A stretch of 64,000 nt of DNA, taken from assembly GCF_918797525.1 (NCBI RefSeq), contig NZ_OU963893.1, forward strand, positions 186,001-250,000, in the 5' to 3' direction. A program made the position numbers and the translations under genes. This document shows, in pieces, positions 7,113 to 20,157 of this stretch (position 1 is its first letter; each line of letters opens with the position of its first letter). Under the pieces are notes generated by a model that had not been told where the DNA came from, made no database searches, and saw only the letters and a list, made by a program, of their open reading frames with translations. This stretch comes from an unidentified bacterial endosymbiont (GTDB lineage Bacteria > Pseudomonadota > Gammaproteobacteria > Enterobacterales > Enterobacteriaceae).

Positions 7113-8816
7113 TTAGGGAGTGGGCTGCGGTGAGGACTGAGTCGATACCACTCCCATCGCCATCGTCTGCTGCACCTGCTGTTTCGCCATATTCACCGCA
7201 TTCAGCTTTCCGTTAACCGTAGGCTTTAGCGGCGCATTGGCCTGGACGCTGCCGCTGGCGGTCACCTGCAGGTTGCCATCACCCGTTATCGGTAATGCAG
7301 GCCAACCCCAGTTTTCAATCACATTAAGGGGTACGCCGCGCCCGTTAAGGCTAACCGTAGTCTGCCGCTGCGCAAGCTGCGAAACCGTCGCTGTTGCCTC
7401 GAGGATCCCTTTCTGTGTAAAGGCGCTCAGTTCGGTAATGTTCACCGTAGCGGCGTTGGCATTCAGTGCCAGTGATGGCCGACGCACGTCCACGCGGTTA
7501 AAGGTGGCTGCCGCACCGTTTAGTGTCGCGTTACCGCTCCACATGCCCCACTGCCGGTCTTTAACCATCTGCAGGTTGGCGCCGTAGCCATCAAGCGAGG
7601 TAATCTGCCACGGGAAGGCCGGATCGATATCAATCACCAGGTTACGGCTAAGACCGAATTTTTTCAGCGTCAGGCTGTTCAGCCATTCAGGCAGTTTATT
7701 CATCCATAGCGCTTTCCAGTTTTCTGGCAGGGTATATTCCAGACCAGCGATGGCGGCATCGTCCAGCACCAGCGCCTTACTGTCGCGCTGCCAGTTGCCT
7801 GATGTGCGTACCATACCGCCTTCCCAGCGAGACGTGAACTGGCGCAGCGCAATGCCCTGCGGGGAAAATTCGGCATTCAGGATGGGGTCGTACAGATGCA
7901 GAGAGCCATAAATAAATTCGCTGGCGTTCATTGACATACGTCCCTCCTGGCTCTGCCAGTCGCCTTTGCTCAACGTCAGATTGCGCAGGCTTAAATCGAG
8001 GTCGGTTACAGCCCAGTCCGGACCCTGCAGACGGGCGTCGGTGACTTCCAGCCGCCCAATCTGCAGGGAGGGAAGGGTGGTGATGGGGGCGAAGAAATCC
8101 CTCAGCGATTTATCGCTCTGCAGGCGGATATCATTCAAGCGCAGGGTGTTAATGACCCAACTGCCGTCAGCATTGCGCAGGGCGGAGCCGGTGAGCGAGC
8201 CGCGCGCCATATCAGCCCCGATGGTACTCAGCACCACCTCTTTGCCGTTGAGCTGGCCCTGAATCAGCACGTTGCTGGCCGGTACGCCGTTCAGGGTCAG
8301 CGAACCCGCGCTCATCTCGATTTGCGCGTTTTTACCCAGCACGTTGCCGGCTTCTGGCTGCCATGGGCTCACGCCGCCCGTCACTTTTTGCGCGCTCAAA
8401 TCCCAGTCGGTATACGGGCTGTTGAACGCCATGTTGTTCAACTGCAAACGGTCGGCCCGGAATGGCAGCGGCGCAGTTTGCGCAAAGAGGTTCAGCGTGC
8501 CATCGAACAGGGTGATGGTGTCCATATGCAGCGTGTCGGTTAGCTGACGGCTGCTTAACCCAATATCGACTTTTTTGGCAACCAGCGTGGCGGGTTTGCC
8601 ATCACGACCAAAGGTGACATTTTCCAGAATGATGTGGGAGGGTGAAGAAAAACGGTGATCCATCAGATCAAAGTTCAGCTCGTAATCGGTGTTCACCGTT
8701 ATCCAACTGCTGACCTGCGCCGCACCCCAGCGGGTCTGGATCATTATGTAGAATGCCAGTCCAGCAATGAGCAGGGCTAGCAGAAGATAGACGAGCAGCT
8801 TTCCAATAAATTTCAT
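7113..8816 (-). CDS. yicH: AsmA-family inner-membrane-anchored periplasmic protein YicH
   Basis: The product is 567 residues. One N-terminal membrane segment (LLVYLLLALLIAGLAFYIMI, residues 6-25) is followed by a long beta-strand-rich periplasmic part without enzymatic motifs. This is the form of AsmA-like proteins (TamB/YhdP relatives), which are implicated in moving phospholipids between membranes. The ATG at 8816 is preferred: a GGAAG ribosome site lies just upstream and the start MKFIGKLL equals that of E. coli YicH. The open frame reaches eight codons further. The tail contains Gln/Pro-rich residues (QSSPQPTP). It is a single gene, convergent with yicI. The specific role of YicH is not established. 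Confidence 0.9.
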   Translation of the reverse strand: MKFIGKLLVYLLLALLIAGLAFYIMIQTRWGAAQVSSWITVNTDYELNFDLMDHRFSSPSHIILENVTFGRDGKPATLVAKKVDIGLSSRQLTDTLHMDTITLFDGTLNLFAQTAPLPFRADRLQLNNMAFNSPYTDWDLSAQKVTGGVSPWQPEAGNVLGKNAQIEMSAGSLTLNGVPASNVLIQGQLNGKEVVLSTIGADMARGSLTGSALRNADGSWVINTLRLNDIRLQSDKSLRDFFAPITTLPSLQIGRLEVTDARLQGPDWAVTDLDLSLRNLTLSKGDWQSQEGRMSMNASEFIYGSLHLYDPILNAEFSPQGIALRQFTSRWEGGMVRTSGNWQRDSKALVLDDAAIAGLEYTLPENWKALWMNKLPEWLNSLTLKKFGLSRNLVIDIDPAFPWQITSLDGYGANLQMVKDRQWGMWSGNATLNGAAATFNRVDVRRPSLALNANAATVNITELSAFTQKGILEATATVSQLAQRQTTVSLNGRGVPLNVIENWGWPALPITGDGNLQVTASGSVQANAPLKPTVNGKLNAVNMAKQQVQQTMAMGVVSTQSSPQPTP

Positions 8817-8935
8817 GGTCTTCCATCCCTCGAAACGCACATAGTGGAGTTATGCACGATTTATGCGCAATGCTCAAGGCAGGAATGGTGTAATTAGATG
8901 TCACGGCAGGTAATGACAGCCTGCCGTGATGAGTA

Positions 8936-10327
8936 TCAATTTTTTTCAGGCGGGAAGACGAGATTCAGGACAATAGCGGTGATACCACCCGCGGCTATAC
9001 CAGAGGAGAGCAGGTTTTTCACCCAGTCAGGGGCAAACTGCAGGATCAGCGGCTGCTGAGAAACGCCCAGGCCGACGGCCAATGACAGCGCAATAATCAT
9101 AATGGCGCGACGGTTCAACGGCTCGCGGGAGACGATACGCACGCCAGAGGCGGCGATAGTGCCAAACATCACCAGCGTCGCGCCGCCGAGCACGGGCTCA
9201 GGGATGTGCTGCACAAAACCGCTTACCGCCGGGAACAGGCCGAGGACGATCAGCATCAACGCCACCACAAAACCGACGTAACGGCTGGCAACCCCCGTGA
9301 GCTGGATAACCCCGTTGTTCTGGCCGAAGCAGGAGTTGGGGAAGGTGTTCAACACCGCGGAGACAAACGAATTCAGCCCGTTCGCCAGCACGCCGCCCTT
9401 CAGGCGCTTCATATACAGCGGGCCAGAAACCGGTTGTTCAGAGACGTCGGACGTTGCGGTGATATCGCCGATGGTTTCAAGAGAGGTGATCATAAAGACC
9501 AGCATCAGGGGCACGAGCAGGCCCCAGTCAATGCCCAGGCCGTAATAGAGCGGGGATGGGATGGCGAGCAGTGCCGCGTTCGTGGGAGCGGTATTTTCCG
9601 GCAGCATGCCCAGCGCCCACGCCGTCAGATAACCGGCTGCCATAGCGATCACCAGCGAGGCGACGCGCAGGTATGGATTACGCTGGCGGTTTAGCAGAAT
9701 AATAATGGCCAATACCACACCGGCCAGCAGCAGATTTTTTGGCGCGCCGAAGGTATGGTCACTCATTGCCGCATAACCTCCGCCGATGGAAGTCAGACCC
9801 ACCTGAATCAACGACAGGCCGATGATCATCACCACTACGCCGGACACCAGTGGGGTGATCACCCGGCGTGCCAGGTGCAGTACCCGGGAGATGATCATTT
9901 CCGTGCAGCTAGCCAGCATCAGTGTGCCGAACAGTGCCGCCATCATAGTCGGGACATCCGCTCCGCCGGTTTTCAGGGCTGTGCCGCCCATGATAAGTGG
10001 GGCGACAAAGTTAAAACTGGTGCCTTGTATTGACAGTAATCCAGATCCCACCGGTCCCCAGGCTTTAATTTGAATAATAGAGGCTACGCCGGAGGCAAAG
10101 AGAGACATACTGATAATGTGCTGAGTGTCCTGAGCCGGTAAACCAAGCGCCTGGCAGATAAGCAGCGCCGGGGTGATCACCGCAACGAACATGGCCAACA
10201 GATGCTGGCAGGCGGCGAAAAGCGTCTGAGGCAGCGGTGGACGGTCTTCAAGGCGGTAAATTAATTCGCTATTTTGTTTCTGCGCAACCGGTTGCGCATC
10301 TGGCGACTCAACGGTGTTAACGGACAT
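8936..10327 (-). CDS. xanP: Xanthine:proton symporter, NCS2 family
   Basis: This 463-residue inner-membrane permease imports xanthine. It has about 14 hydrophobic segments and the NCS2 signature [15 protein letters not shown] around residue 325, where the Asn and Gly residues line the purine site. Sequence and length match E. coli XanP (YicE). I prefer the ATG at 10327, which gives MSVNTVES as in E. coli, over the TTG three codons upstream. Neither has a strong ribosome site. It is transcribed alone and divergently from gltS. A PurR-like palindrome lies about 55 bp upstream. Confidence 0.94.
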   Translation of the reverse strand: MSVNTVESPDAQPVAQKQNSELIYRLEDRPPLPQTLFAACQHLLAMFVAVITPALLICQALGLPAQDTQHIISMSLFASGVASIIQIKAWGPVGSGLLSIQGTSFNFVAPLIMGGTALKTGGADVPTMMAALFGTLMLASCTEMIISRVLHLARRVITPLVSGVVVMIIGLSLIQVGLTSIGGGYAAMSDHTFGAPKNLLLAGVVLAIIILLNRQRNPYLRVASLVIAMAAGYLTAWALGMLPENTAPTNAALLAIPSPLYYGLGIDWGLLVPLMLVFMITSLETIGDITATSDVSEQPVSGPLYMKRLKGGVLANGLNSFVSAVLNTFPNSCFGQNNGVIQLTGVASRYVGFVVALMLIVLGLFPAVSGFVQHIPEPVLGGATLVMFGTIAASGVRIVSREPLNRRAIMIIALSLAVGLGVSQQPLILQFAPDWVKNLLSSGIAAGGITAIVLNLVFPPEKN

Positions 10328-10379
10328 CGGCGACAATCTCAGGGTGGAAAAGCGGGCATTTTATCTGACCATCTGGTAA

Positions 10380-10395
10380 AAGCAAACGATTGCTA
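10380..10395. promoter_or_regulatory. PurR-like operator upstream of xanP
   Basis: AAGCAAACGATTGCTA is a near-palindrome matching the PurR consensus ACGCAAACGTTTGCGT at 12 of 16 positions, with the central ACG triplet kept. It lies in the 220-bp xanP/gltS gap, about 55 bp from the xanP start. Purine repression of xanP is plausible but inferred. Confidence 0.45.
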
Positions 10396-10547
10396 GCGAA
10401 AAAAAACAGTAGCTTCCTTTGGGGTCTGGCTTTTACTGTGTTGATATTAGAAAGTCCCCTACACTTTCAGGAACTGCTCATGAAGAGCGTTTATTATCCA
10501 GGGGAATGCTGCGTAATTAACGGGCGTGCGCATAACAGGAGCCATTT

Positions 10548-11750
10548 ATGATCTATCTCGACACCTTATCCACCCTTGTTGCCGCAACGCTGGTGCTTCT
10601 GCTGGGGCGAAAGCTGGTACACGGCATTACGCTGCTTAAAAGATATACCATTCCGGAACCCGTGGCGGGCGGATTGCTGGTGGCGATTGCGCTGCTGGTG
10701 TTGAAAATGAGCATGAATATTGAGTTTGAGTTTGATATGTCGCTGCGGGAACCGCTGATGCTGGCGTTCTTCGCGACCATTGGCCTGAATGCGAACCTTG
10801 CCAGCCTGCGAGCGGGGGGAAAAGTACTGTGCATTTTCCTCGCGGTGGTCATCGGACTTTTGCTGATGCAAAACATCATCGGGCTTGGTATGGCGTACCT
10901 TCTTGGGCTGGATCCGATCATGGGCTTGCTGGCTGGCTCCGTGACGTTACTCGGTGGTCATGGCACCGGCGCGGCCTGGAGCGAAGTATTTGTTGAACAG
11001 TACGGGTTTGAGAATGCGCTTGAGGTCGCGATGGCCTGTGCCACTTTTGGGCTTATTCTGGGTGGACTGCTGGGCGGGCCGGTGGCCCGCTATCTGATCA
11101 AATACTCACCTACGCCGGAAGGCATACCCGACGACAAAGTGGCGCCAACCACCTTTGAAAAACCAGACGCTGAACGCACAATATCCTCGCTGGTGCTGAT
11201 TGAAACCATCGCGATGATCGCTATCTGCCTGACCACAGGCAAAGTTATTGCGCAATGGTTATCGGGGACGGTGCTGGAGTTACCGACCTTCGTCTGCGTA
11301 CTTTTTGTGGGCGTGGTGCTGAGCAACGGCCTGGCTGTGCTCGGCTTCTATCGGGTTTTCGAGCGTGCGGTGTCGGTTATGGGCAACGTCTGCTTGTCGC
11401 TCTTCCTGGCAATGGCGCTGATGAGCCTGAAGCTGTGGGAACTGGCCTCGCTGGCGCTGCCGATCTTCGCCATTCTGGCGGTACAAACCCTGTTTATGAC
11501 GTTTTACGCTATCTTCGTCACCTGGCGGGTGATGGGCAAAAATTATGACGCGGCGGTATTAGCGGCAGGGCATTGTGGATTTGGTCTGGGGGCAACACCC
11601 ACGGCAATCGCCAATATGCAGGCCATTACCGAACGTTTTGGGCCATCGCATATTGCGTTTCTGGTGGTGCCCATGGTCGGGGCGTTCTTTATTGATATTG
11701 TTAATGCAATAGTGATCAAGCTCTACCTGATGCTGCCTATCTTCGGCTAA
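10548..11750 (+). CDS. gltS: Sodium:glutamate symporter
   Basis: This 400-residue inner-membrane protein of the ESS family imports glutamate with Na+. It has two inverted halves of about five membrane segments each. Each half has a glycine-rich re-entrant loop: TLLGGHGTGAAWSEVF near residue 145 and AGHCGFGLGATPTAIANMQ near residue 345. Length equals E. coli GltS (401). The ATG follows an ACAGGAG ribosome site. It is a single gene divergent from xanP, and its stop is four bases from that of the convergent recG. Confidence 0.95.
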   Translation: MIYLDTLSTLVAATLVLLLGRKLVHGITLLKRYTIPEPVAGGLLVAIALLVLKMSMNIEFEFDMSLREPLMLAFFATIGLNANLASLRAGGKVLCIFLAVVIGLLLMQNIIGLGMAYLLGLDPIMGLLAGSVTLLGGHGTGAAWSEVFVEQYGFENALEVAMACATFGLILGGLLGGPVARYLIKYSPTPEGIPDDKVAPTTFEKPDAERTISSLVLIETIAMIAICLTTGKVIAQWLSGTVLELPTFVCVLFVGVVLSNGLAVLGFYRVFERAVSVMGNVCLSLFLAMALMSLKLWELASLALPIFAILAVQTLFMTFYAIFVTWRVMGKNYDAAVLAAGHCGFGLGATPTAIANMQAITERFGPSHIAFLVVPMVGAFFIDIVNAIVIKLYLMLPIFG

Positions 11751-11753
11751 CCG

Positions 11754-13835
11754 TCAGGCGTTAGAATAGCGCTCGGTCTCCGGCATCCAACGCTCAATCA
11801 ACGCTGCCGCCTGTTCGGGGTAGCGTTCATGTAGATGGCGTGCAAGGCGCTGAACTTCGGGGATCATGGCCTGATCGCGGAGCAAATCCGCCACTTTAAA
11901 CTCAGCATTCCCCGTCTGGCGGGTGCCCAGCAGTTCGCCCGGCCCGCGGATCTCCAGGTCTTTTTGCGCAATCACAAAGCCGTCGTTGCTATCGCGCAGT
12001 ACCTGTAAACGCCTCTGTGCTGTTTTCGATAGCGGCGCTTTGAAAAGCAGTACACAGTGGGAAGCCACCGCACCGCGTCCTACGCGTCCGCGAAGCTGGT
12101 GAAGTTGCGCAAGACCCAGACGCTCCGGGTTTTCAATAATCATCAGGCTGGCGTTCGGCACATCAACACCCACTTCGATTACCGTGGTCGCAATCAGCAA
12201 ATGTAACTCACCCTGCTTAAATGACTGCATGACTGTCTGCTTCTCTGCCGGTTTCATACGCCCGTGAACCAGACCGATGTTTAGCTCAGGTAGCGCCAGC
12301 TTCAGCTCTTCCCACGTGGCTTCTGCCGCCTGCGCTTCAAGCAGGTCCGACTCTTCTATCAACGTGCAGACCCAGTATGCCTGACGTCCTTCATGAGTGC
12401 AGGCATTGCGCACGCGGTCGATAATTTCGCTGCGGCGGGTATCCGGAATGGCAACGGTTGTTACTGGCGTACGGCCCGGTGGTAATTCATCAATAGTGGA
12501 GGTATCAAGATCGGCGTAGGCCGTCATGGCCAGGGTGCGCGGGATAGGCGTAGCGGTCATGATCAGCTGATGCGGATGAAAGCCCTGCTGATGACCCTTT
12601 TCCCACAGCGCCAGGCGCTGGTGCACGCCGAAGCGGTGCTGTTCGTCGATAATGACCAGCGCCAGGCCGTTAAACTGTACCTGCTCCTGGAAAATGGCGT
12701 GGGTGCCGACAATCATCTGAACTGCGCCACTGGCAATCGCGTCCTGTTGTGCAACGCGCGCTTTGCCTTTTTGCTTACCGGCGAGCCAGCCCACTTCAAT
12801 ACCGAGGGGGGCAAACCAGTTGCGGAAATTCATGGCGTGCTGTTCGGCCAGCAGCTCGGTCGGCGCCATCAGCGCCACCTGTTTACCGTGCGCAATGGCA
12901 CGCAGGGCAGCCAGCGCGGCGACCAGCGTTTTACCGGAACCGACATCGCCCTGCACCAGGCGCATCATCGGTACATCCAGCGCCATATCGCGCTCGATCT
13001 CGGCGGTGACACGCCCCTGTGCGCCGGTCGGTTTAAACGCCAGCGAGGCCAACAGCTTATCTTTAAGATCGTCACGTGGGCTTAACGGCTGAGCATGGAA
13101 ACGTTGAGCGCCCGCGCGAAGCGCCAGCATGCTCAGGTTATGCGCCAATAATTCCTCAAGGATAAGCCGCCGTTGCGCGGGGTGTTGACCGCACTCTAAA
13201 TCGCTAAGCTGTAATGACGGTGGCGGACGGTGGAGAGTGCGTATCGCCTCGGGTAGGCTCATCATCCCCTGTGCCAGCTCTGGCGGCAGCAGTTCAGTAA
13301 TGGCGCAGGTATCAAGAAGCTCAAGCGCCTGGTCAGTAAGTTTACGCAGCGTCGCCTGTTTGATGCCTTCGGTCGTAGGATATACCGCAGTAAGGGTCTC
13401 CTGTAGATCCGGCGTGCCCAAATCGCCCTGCATGCGGTACTCCGGGTGGATCATCTCAGCGCCGTACTTGCCACGTTTTACTTCCCCATAGGCCAGCACC
13501 CTGCGACCGGTCGCCAGGCTGTTTTTCATCGCCGCGCTAAAGTTGAAAAAGCGCAGGGTGAGAATGCCAGTACCGTCGCTAATTTGACAGGTCATCATCC
13601 GGCGTCCACCGAACGTGATGTTACAGTTCAACACTTCGCCTTCAACGGTGGCATAGATAGCGGGAAGAAGGTCATCAATCTTATAAAGCTGGGTGCGGTC
13701 TTCGTAACGCAATGGGAGGTGGAGCAGGAGATCCTGCACGGTATGGAGGCCAATTTTAGCCAGCTTGCTGCTTTGCGCCGCGCCCACACCGGTGAGCGTA
13801 CTGAGCGGTATAGCATCCAGCAGGCCGCCTTTCAT
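11754..13835 (-). CDS. recG: ATP-dependent DNA helicase RecG
   Basis: This 693-residue branch-migrating helicase reverses stalled forks and processes Holliday junctions, R-loops and D-loops. The N-terminal wedge/OB domain (residues 1-190) includes the RYEDRTQLY segment. The helicase core shows Walker A GDVGSGKTLVA (about 297), the DEQH box IIDEQHRFGVHQR (about 397), TATPIPRTLAM and the motif VI block LRGRVGRGAVASHC (about 590). It is the last gene of the rpoZ-spoT-trmH-recG operon and starts four bases after trmH. Length equals E. coli RecG. Confidence 0.97.
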   Translation of the reverse strand: MKGGLLDAIPLSTLTGVGAAQSSKLAKIGLHTVQDLLLHLPLRYEDRTQLYKIDDLLPAIYATVEGEVLNCNITFGGRRMMTCQISDGTGILTLRFFNFSAAMKNSLATGRRVLAYGEVKRGKYGAEMIHPEYRMQGDLGTPDLQETLTAVYPTTEGIKQATLRKLTDQALELLDTCAITELLPPELAQGMMSLPEAIRTLHRPPPSLQLSDLECGQHPAQRRLILEELLAHNLSMLALRAGAQRFHAQPLSPRDDLKDKLLASLAFKPTGAQGRVTAEIERDMALDVPMMRLVQGDVGSGKTLVAALAALRAIAHGKQVALMAPTELLAEQHAMNFRNWFAPLGIEVGWLAGKQKGKARVAQQDAIASGAVQMIVGTHAIFQEQVQFNGLALVIIDEQHRFGVHQRLALWEKGHQQGFHPHQLIMTATPIPRTLAMTAYADLDTSTIDELPPGRTPVTTVAIPDTRRSEIIDRVRNACTHEGRQAYWVCTLIEESDLLEAQAAEATWEELKLALPELNIGLVHGRMKPAEKQTVMQSFKQGELHLLIATTVIEVGVDVPNASLMIIENPERLGLAQLHQLRGRVGRGAVASHCVLLFKAPLSKTAQRRLQVLRDSNDGFVIAQKDLEIRGPGELLGTRQTGNAEFKVADLLRDQAMIPEVQRLARHLHERYPEQAAALIERWMPETERYSNA

Positions 13836-13838
13836 GGT

Positions 13839-14528
13839 TTACCCCGTGAACTGCATGGTGGACCACCACTCGGCGTCGGCTTCAATATCGCCCTGCGCGT
13901 TGACGTGGGGGTAAGGCAATTTTTTCTGCTTCGCAACGCGGGCCAGCACCGGATAACCGCCTTCAAACAGCAGCCGCTGCTGTTCGTCTTCCGGCAGCAT
14001 GCTGTTACTGCGCTGATACATGCCAGCGTTCTGCCGCTGACGCTGTGCTTCGTACAGAATGAGCGCAGAGGCTACGGAGACGTTCAGGGATTGCACCATA
14101 CCGATCATGGGAATGATGATGTCCCGATCAGCCAGATCCAGCGCTTCCTGAGAGATACCGGTTTTTTCCTGACCCATTAAAATGCAGGTCGGGCGAGTGT
14201 AATCGACTTCACGGAAATCCACGGCGTTATCGGAAAGGTGGGTGGCAAGAATCTGCATACCGCGTCCTTTCAGGTGCGATACGGCATCGCTAATCGTCTG
14301 GTGAGTTTTGACGGTTACCCAGCTGTTACTGCCCGCGGCGGCGGATACCATGGTGCGCATGCTGCGTTCTGGCCAGACGGCGTGCACTTCATGCACGCCG
14401 ATGGCGTCAGCGGTACGAACAATAGCAGAGACGTTATGAGGTTTATGGACCTGCTCCATGCACACCGTCAGATCAGGCTGACGCCTGGCGAGCATCTCAC
14501 AGATTCTCTCATAACGTTTTGAATTCAT
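13839..14528 (-). CDS. trmH: tRNA (guanosine-18-2'-O)-methyltransferase
   Basis: This 229-residue SPOUT methyltransferase (formerly SpoU) methylates the ribose of G18 in tRNA with S-adenosylmethionine. Motif 1 is NVSAIVRTADAIG with the catalytic Arg near residue 41. Motif 2 is CILMGQEKTGIS and motif 3 is VQSLNVSVASALILYEAQRQ; together they form the trefoil-knot cofactor site. The C-terminal extension matches E. coli TrmH, which has the same length. It lies between spoT (four bases upstream) and recG in the same operon. Confidence 0.96.
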   Translation of the reverse strand: MNSKRYERICEMLARRQPDLTVCMEQVHKPHNVSAIVRTADAIGVHEVHAVWPERSMRTMVSAAAGSNSWVTVKTHQTISDAVSHLKGRGMQILATHLSDNAVDFREVDYTRPTCILMGQEKTGISQEALDLADRDIIIPMIGMVQSLNVSVASALILYEAQRQRQNAGMYQRSNSMLPEDEQQRLLFEGGYPVLARVAKQKKLPYPHVNAQGDIEADAEWWSTMQFTG

Positions 14529-14532
14529 TTAT

Positions 14533-16647
14533 TTAATTTCGGTTGCGGGTGACTTTTATCACATCTGGCATTACGCGGATTTTGCGCATAATGTTCGCCA
14601 GATGCACACGGTCACGGGCGGTCAGGCGGATAAAGGCGCTGTACACGCGGCCATCTTTTTCTTCTGTATTCAGGCTCTGAATGTTGGAAGAGGCCGTGTT
14701 GATCGCTGCCGTCAGGTTCGCCAGGGCACCCTGGTGGTTAAACATATCCACTTTGATTTCGGTGATAAATTCCTGCGCTGTCTCTTTATCCCACTCGACC
14801 GCCATAAACTTCTCCGCTTCTTTTTGATAGCCGCGGATGTTACGACAGGATTCATGATGGATAACCAACCCTTTGCCGGGGCTGACGTGTGCAATAATCG
14901 GATCGCCCGGAATGGGACGGCAACATTTTGCGAAGGTGATAAGCACCCCGTCCGCGCCTTTGATAGGCAGGTGGCCATGACCCTGAGTCGTGGTCGGCGC
15001 CGCTGAAGCATCACCCTGTTGCAGATTCTTTGCTACCACCACGCTCATGGCGTTACCGAGGCCAATCTCTGCCAGCAGGTCATCAAGCGAGGCGAGCTTC
15101 ATGCGCTCAAGCTCATGCTGGATATTCGTTGGCGGGATTTCGGCAAGCTTACGGCTGCCACCCAGCGCGTGGTTTAGCAAACGTCGGCCGAGGCTGACGG
15201 AGTCATCGCGCTTGAGGTTTTTCAGCAACTGACGAATTTTGGCGCGCGCTTTGGAGCTTACGACAAAGTTCAGCCAGGCCGCGTTTGGACGTGCGCCCGG
15301 CGCGGTGATAATTTCCACCGTTTGGCCGCTGGAAAGCGGCTGAGACAGCGGGTAAGGCTGCCTGTCAACGCGTGCGCCCACGCAAGCGTGTCCGATATCG
15401 GTATGCACGGCGTACGCGAAGTCGACCGGTGTTGCACCCGCAGGCAGTTCGACAATACGCCCTTCAGGTGTGAAAACGTAAATCTCATCCGGGAAGAGAT
15501 CGGATTTAACGCTTTCAATAAATTCAAACGAACTACCTGCACTTTGCTGCAGTTCCAGCAGGCTCTGCATCCAGCGCTGGGCGCGAATTTGCGCGGTGGT
15601 ACTGCTTTCGCCGCCGTGCTCTTTATAAGCCCAATGTGCCGCCACACCCATTTCTGCCATCTGGTCCATGTCTTCAGTACGGATCTGTACTTCAACGGGA
15701 ACACCGTGCGGCCCGATCATCGAGGTGTGCAAAGATTGATAGCCGTTCGCTTTTGGAATGGCGATGTAATCTTTCATGCGCCCCGGACGCGGTTTGTACA
15801 GGCTGTGCATCTGCCCCAGTACGCGATAGCAGGTGTCTGAGTCATGAACGATAACGCGGAACGCATAGATATCCATAATCGAGTGAAAACGCTGCTCTTT
15901 GAGCACCATTTTGCAGTAGATGGAGTACAAATGCTTTTCGCGACCGCTGACGCGGCAAGGGATCCCCGCTTCCTGTAAACGGCCTTCAATTTCAGAGAGG
16001 ATTTTTTGAATCATCTCTTTACGGTTCCCGCGCGCGGCTTTCACCACCTCTTTAATCACGCGATAGCGGTTCGGGTATAGCGCTTCAAAACCCAGCTCTT
16101 CCAGCTCGGTTTTAATGTGATGAATACCTAAACGGTGGGCCAGCGGACTGTAGATTTCGAGGGTTTCGCGGGCAATGCGGCGACGTTTATCCGGGCGAAG
16201 TGAGCCCAGCGTGCGCATGTTATGGGTGCGGTCAGCGAGTTTGATGAGAATGACGCGGATATCCTGCACCATCGCCATTATCATTTTGCGAAAGTTTTCG
16301 GCTTGCGCCTCTTTCTTGTCGCGGAAATTAAGCTTATCAAGCTTAGAGACCCCTTCCACCAGTTCGGCAACGCTTTTGCCAAAAAGCTGTTCCATGTCCT
16401 GGTAAGTGGCAGGGGTATCTTCGATCACGTCATGCAGCAGCGCGGCCATCAGCGTTTCGTAGTCGAGTTTCATCTCGGCCAGAATACAGGCCACCGCTAC
16501 CGGGTGCGTGATATAGGGTTCACCGCTTGAACGTGTCTGGCCCTCGTGAGCGTCACGTGCAACGAGATACGCCTGCTGAAGACGCTTAATCTGCTCTTCA
16601 GGCAGGTAGGTTTGAATCAGTTGATTCAGGCTTTCAAACAGATACAA
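14533..16647 (-). CDS. spoT: Bifunctional (p)ppGpp hydrolase/synthetase SpoT
   Basis: This 704-residue protein degrades and weakly makes (p)ppGpp in response to carbon, fatty-acid and iron stress. The HD hydrolase domain is intact (AALLHDVIEDTP, residues 68-79, and KLADRTHNMRTL near 140). The synthetase domain follows with GREKHLYSIYCKM (about 235) and PKANGYQSLHT (about 295). The TGS domain (DEIYVFTPEGRIVELPAGATPVDFAYAVHTDIGH) lies near 390-425, and a C-terminal ACT domain ends the protein. It lies 19 bp after rpoZ, in the conserved operon order. Length is two residues more than in E. coli. Confidence 0.97.
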   Translation of the reverse strand: MYLFESLNQLIQTYLPEEQIKRLQQAYLVARDAHEGQTRSSGEPYITHPVAVACILAEMKLDYETLMAALLHDVIEDTPATYQDMEQLFGKSVAELVEGVSKLDKLNFRDKKEAQAENFRKMIMAMVQDIRVILIKLADRTHNMRTLGSLRPDKRRRIARETLEIYSPLAHRLGIHHIKTELEELGFEALYPNRYRVIKEVVKAARGNRKEMIQKILSEIEGRLQEAGIPCRVSGREKHLYSIYCKMVLKEQRFHSIMDIYAFRVIVHDSDTCYRVLGQMHSLYKPRPGRMKDYIAIPKANGYQSLHTSMIGPHGVPVEVQIRTEDMDQMAEMGVAAHWAYKEHGGESSTTAQIRAQRWMQSLLELQQSAGSSFEFIESVKSDLFPDEIYVFTPEGRIVELPAGATPVDFAYAVHTDIGHACVGARVDRQPYPLSQPLSSGQTVEIITAPGARPNAAWLNFVVSSKARAKIRQLLKNLKRDDSVSLGRRLLNHALGGSRKLAEIPPTNIQHELERMKLASLDDLLAEIGLGNAMSVVVAKNLQQGDASAAPTTTQGHGHLPIKGADGVLITFAKCCRPIPGDPIIAHVSPGKGLVIHHESCRNIRGYQKEAEKFMAVEWDKETAQEFITEIKVDMFNHQGALANLTAAINTASSNIQSLNTEEKDGRVYSAFIRLTARDRVHLANIMRKIRVMPDVIKVTRNRN

Positions 16648-16666
16648 GGGCGACCCGCAGGTTTAA

Positions 16667-16942
16667 TTAACGACGACCTTCAGCAATGGCGGTTACGGCC
16701 TGCAGTTCTGCGGCTTCCTGCTCTTGCTGCTCCTGGCGCTCACGCACGTCGAGGATCTGGTTGTTGATCAGACCTTCTTCGATTTCGCGAAGTGCAATAA
16801 CGGTGGTTTTATCGTTTTCTTCCGGTACCAGCGGATCTTTACCGCCTACCTGCATCTGACGAGCGCGACGCGCGGCGACCAGCACCAGGTCAAAACGGTT
16901 ACCAATTTTCTCTACAGCGTCCTGAACAGTTACGCGTGCCAT
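16667..16942 (-). CDS. rpoZ: RNA polymerase omega subunit
   Basis: This 91-residue subunit helps fold and hold beta-prime and forms part of one ppGpp-binding site on RNA polymerase. The sequence [20 protein letters not shown], the RARQMQ segment and the Gln/Glu-rich tail match the E. coli protein of the same length. It lies between gmk (54-bp gap) and spoT, which couples the ppGpp-sensing subunit with a ppGpp enzyme in one operon. Confidence 0.97.
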
Positions 16943-16996
16943 ACTTAAAATGCTCCACAGGTGAAGAAATGACTGGGCATGATACTGAAAGTGGGT

Positions 16997-17638
<642 letters not shown>

Positions 17639-17773
17639 TTAACGAAGAAGTCCTACATACGGGCTTATTATACACGTCGGCGCTGTGTGACGTAGTCTTT
17701 GTCACACTTTTTCCCGTGGATTATTGAATTTTGCGTGCCGTTTTAAGGATTTACCTGTGCTTTACAGCAATAA

Positions 17774-20157
<2,384 letters not shown>

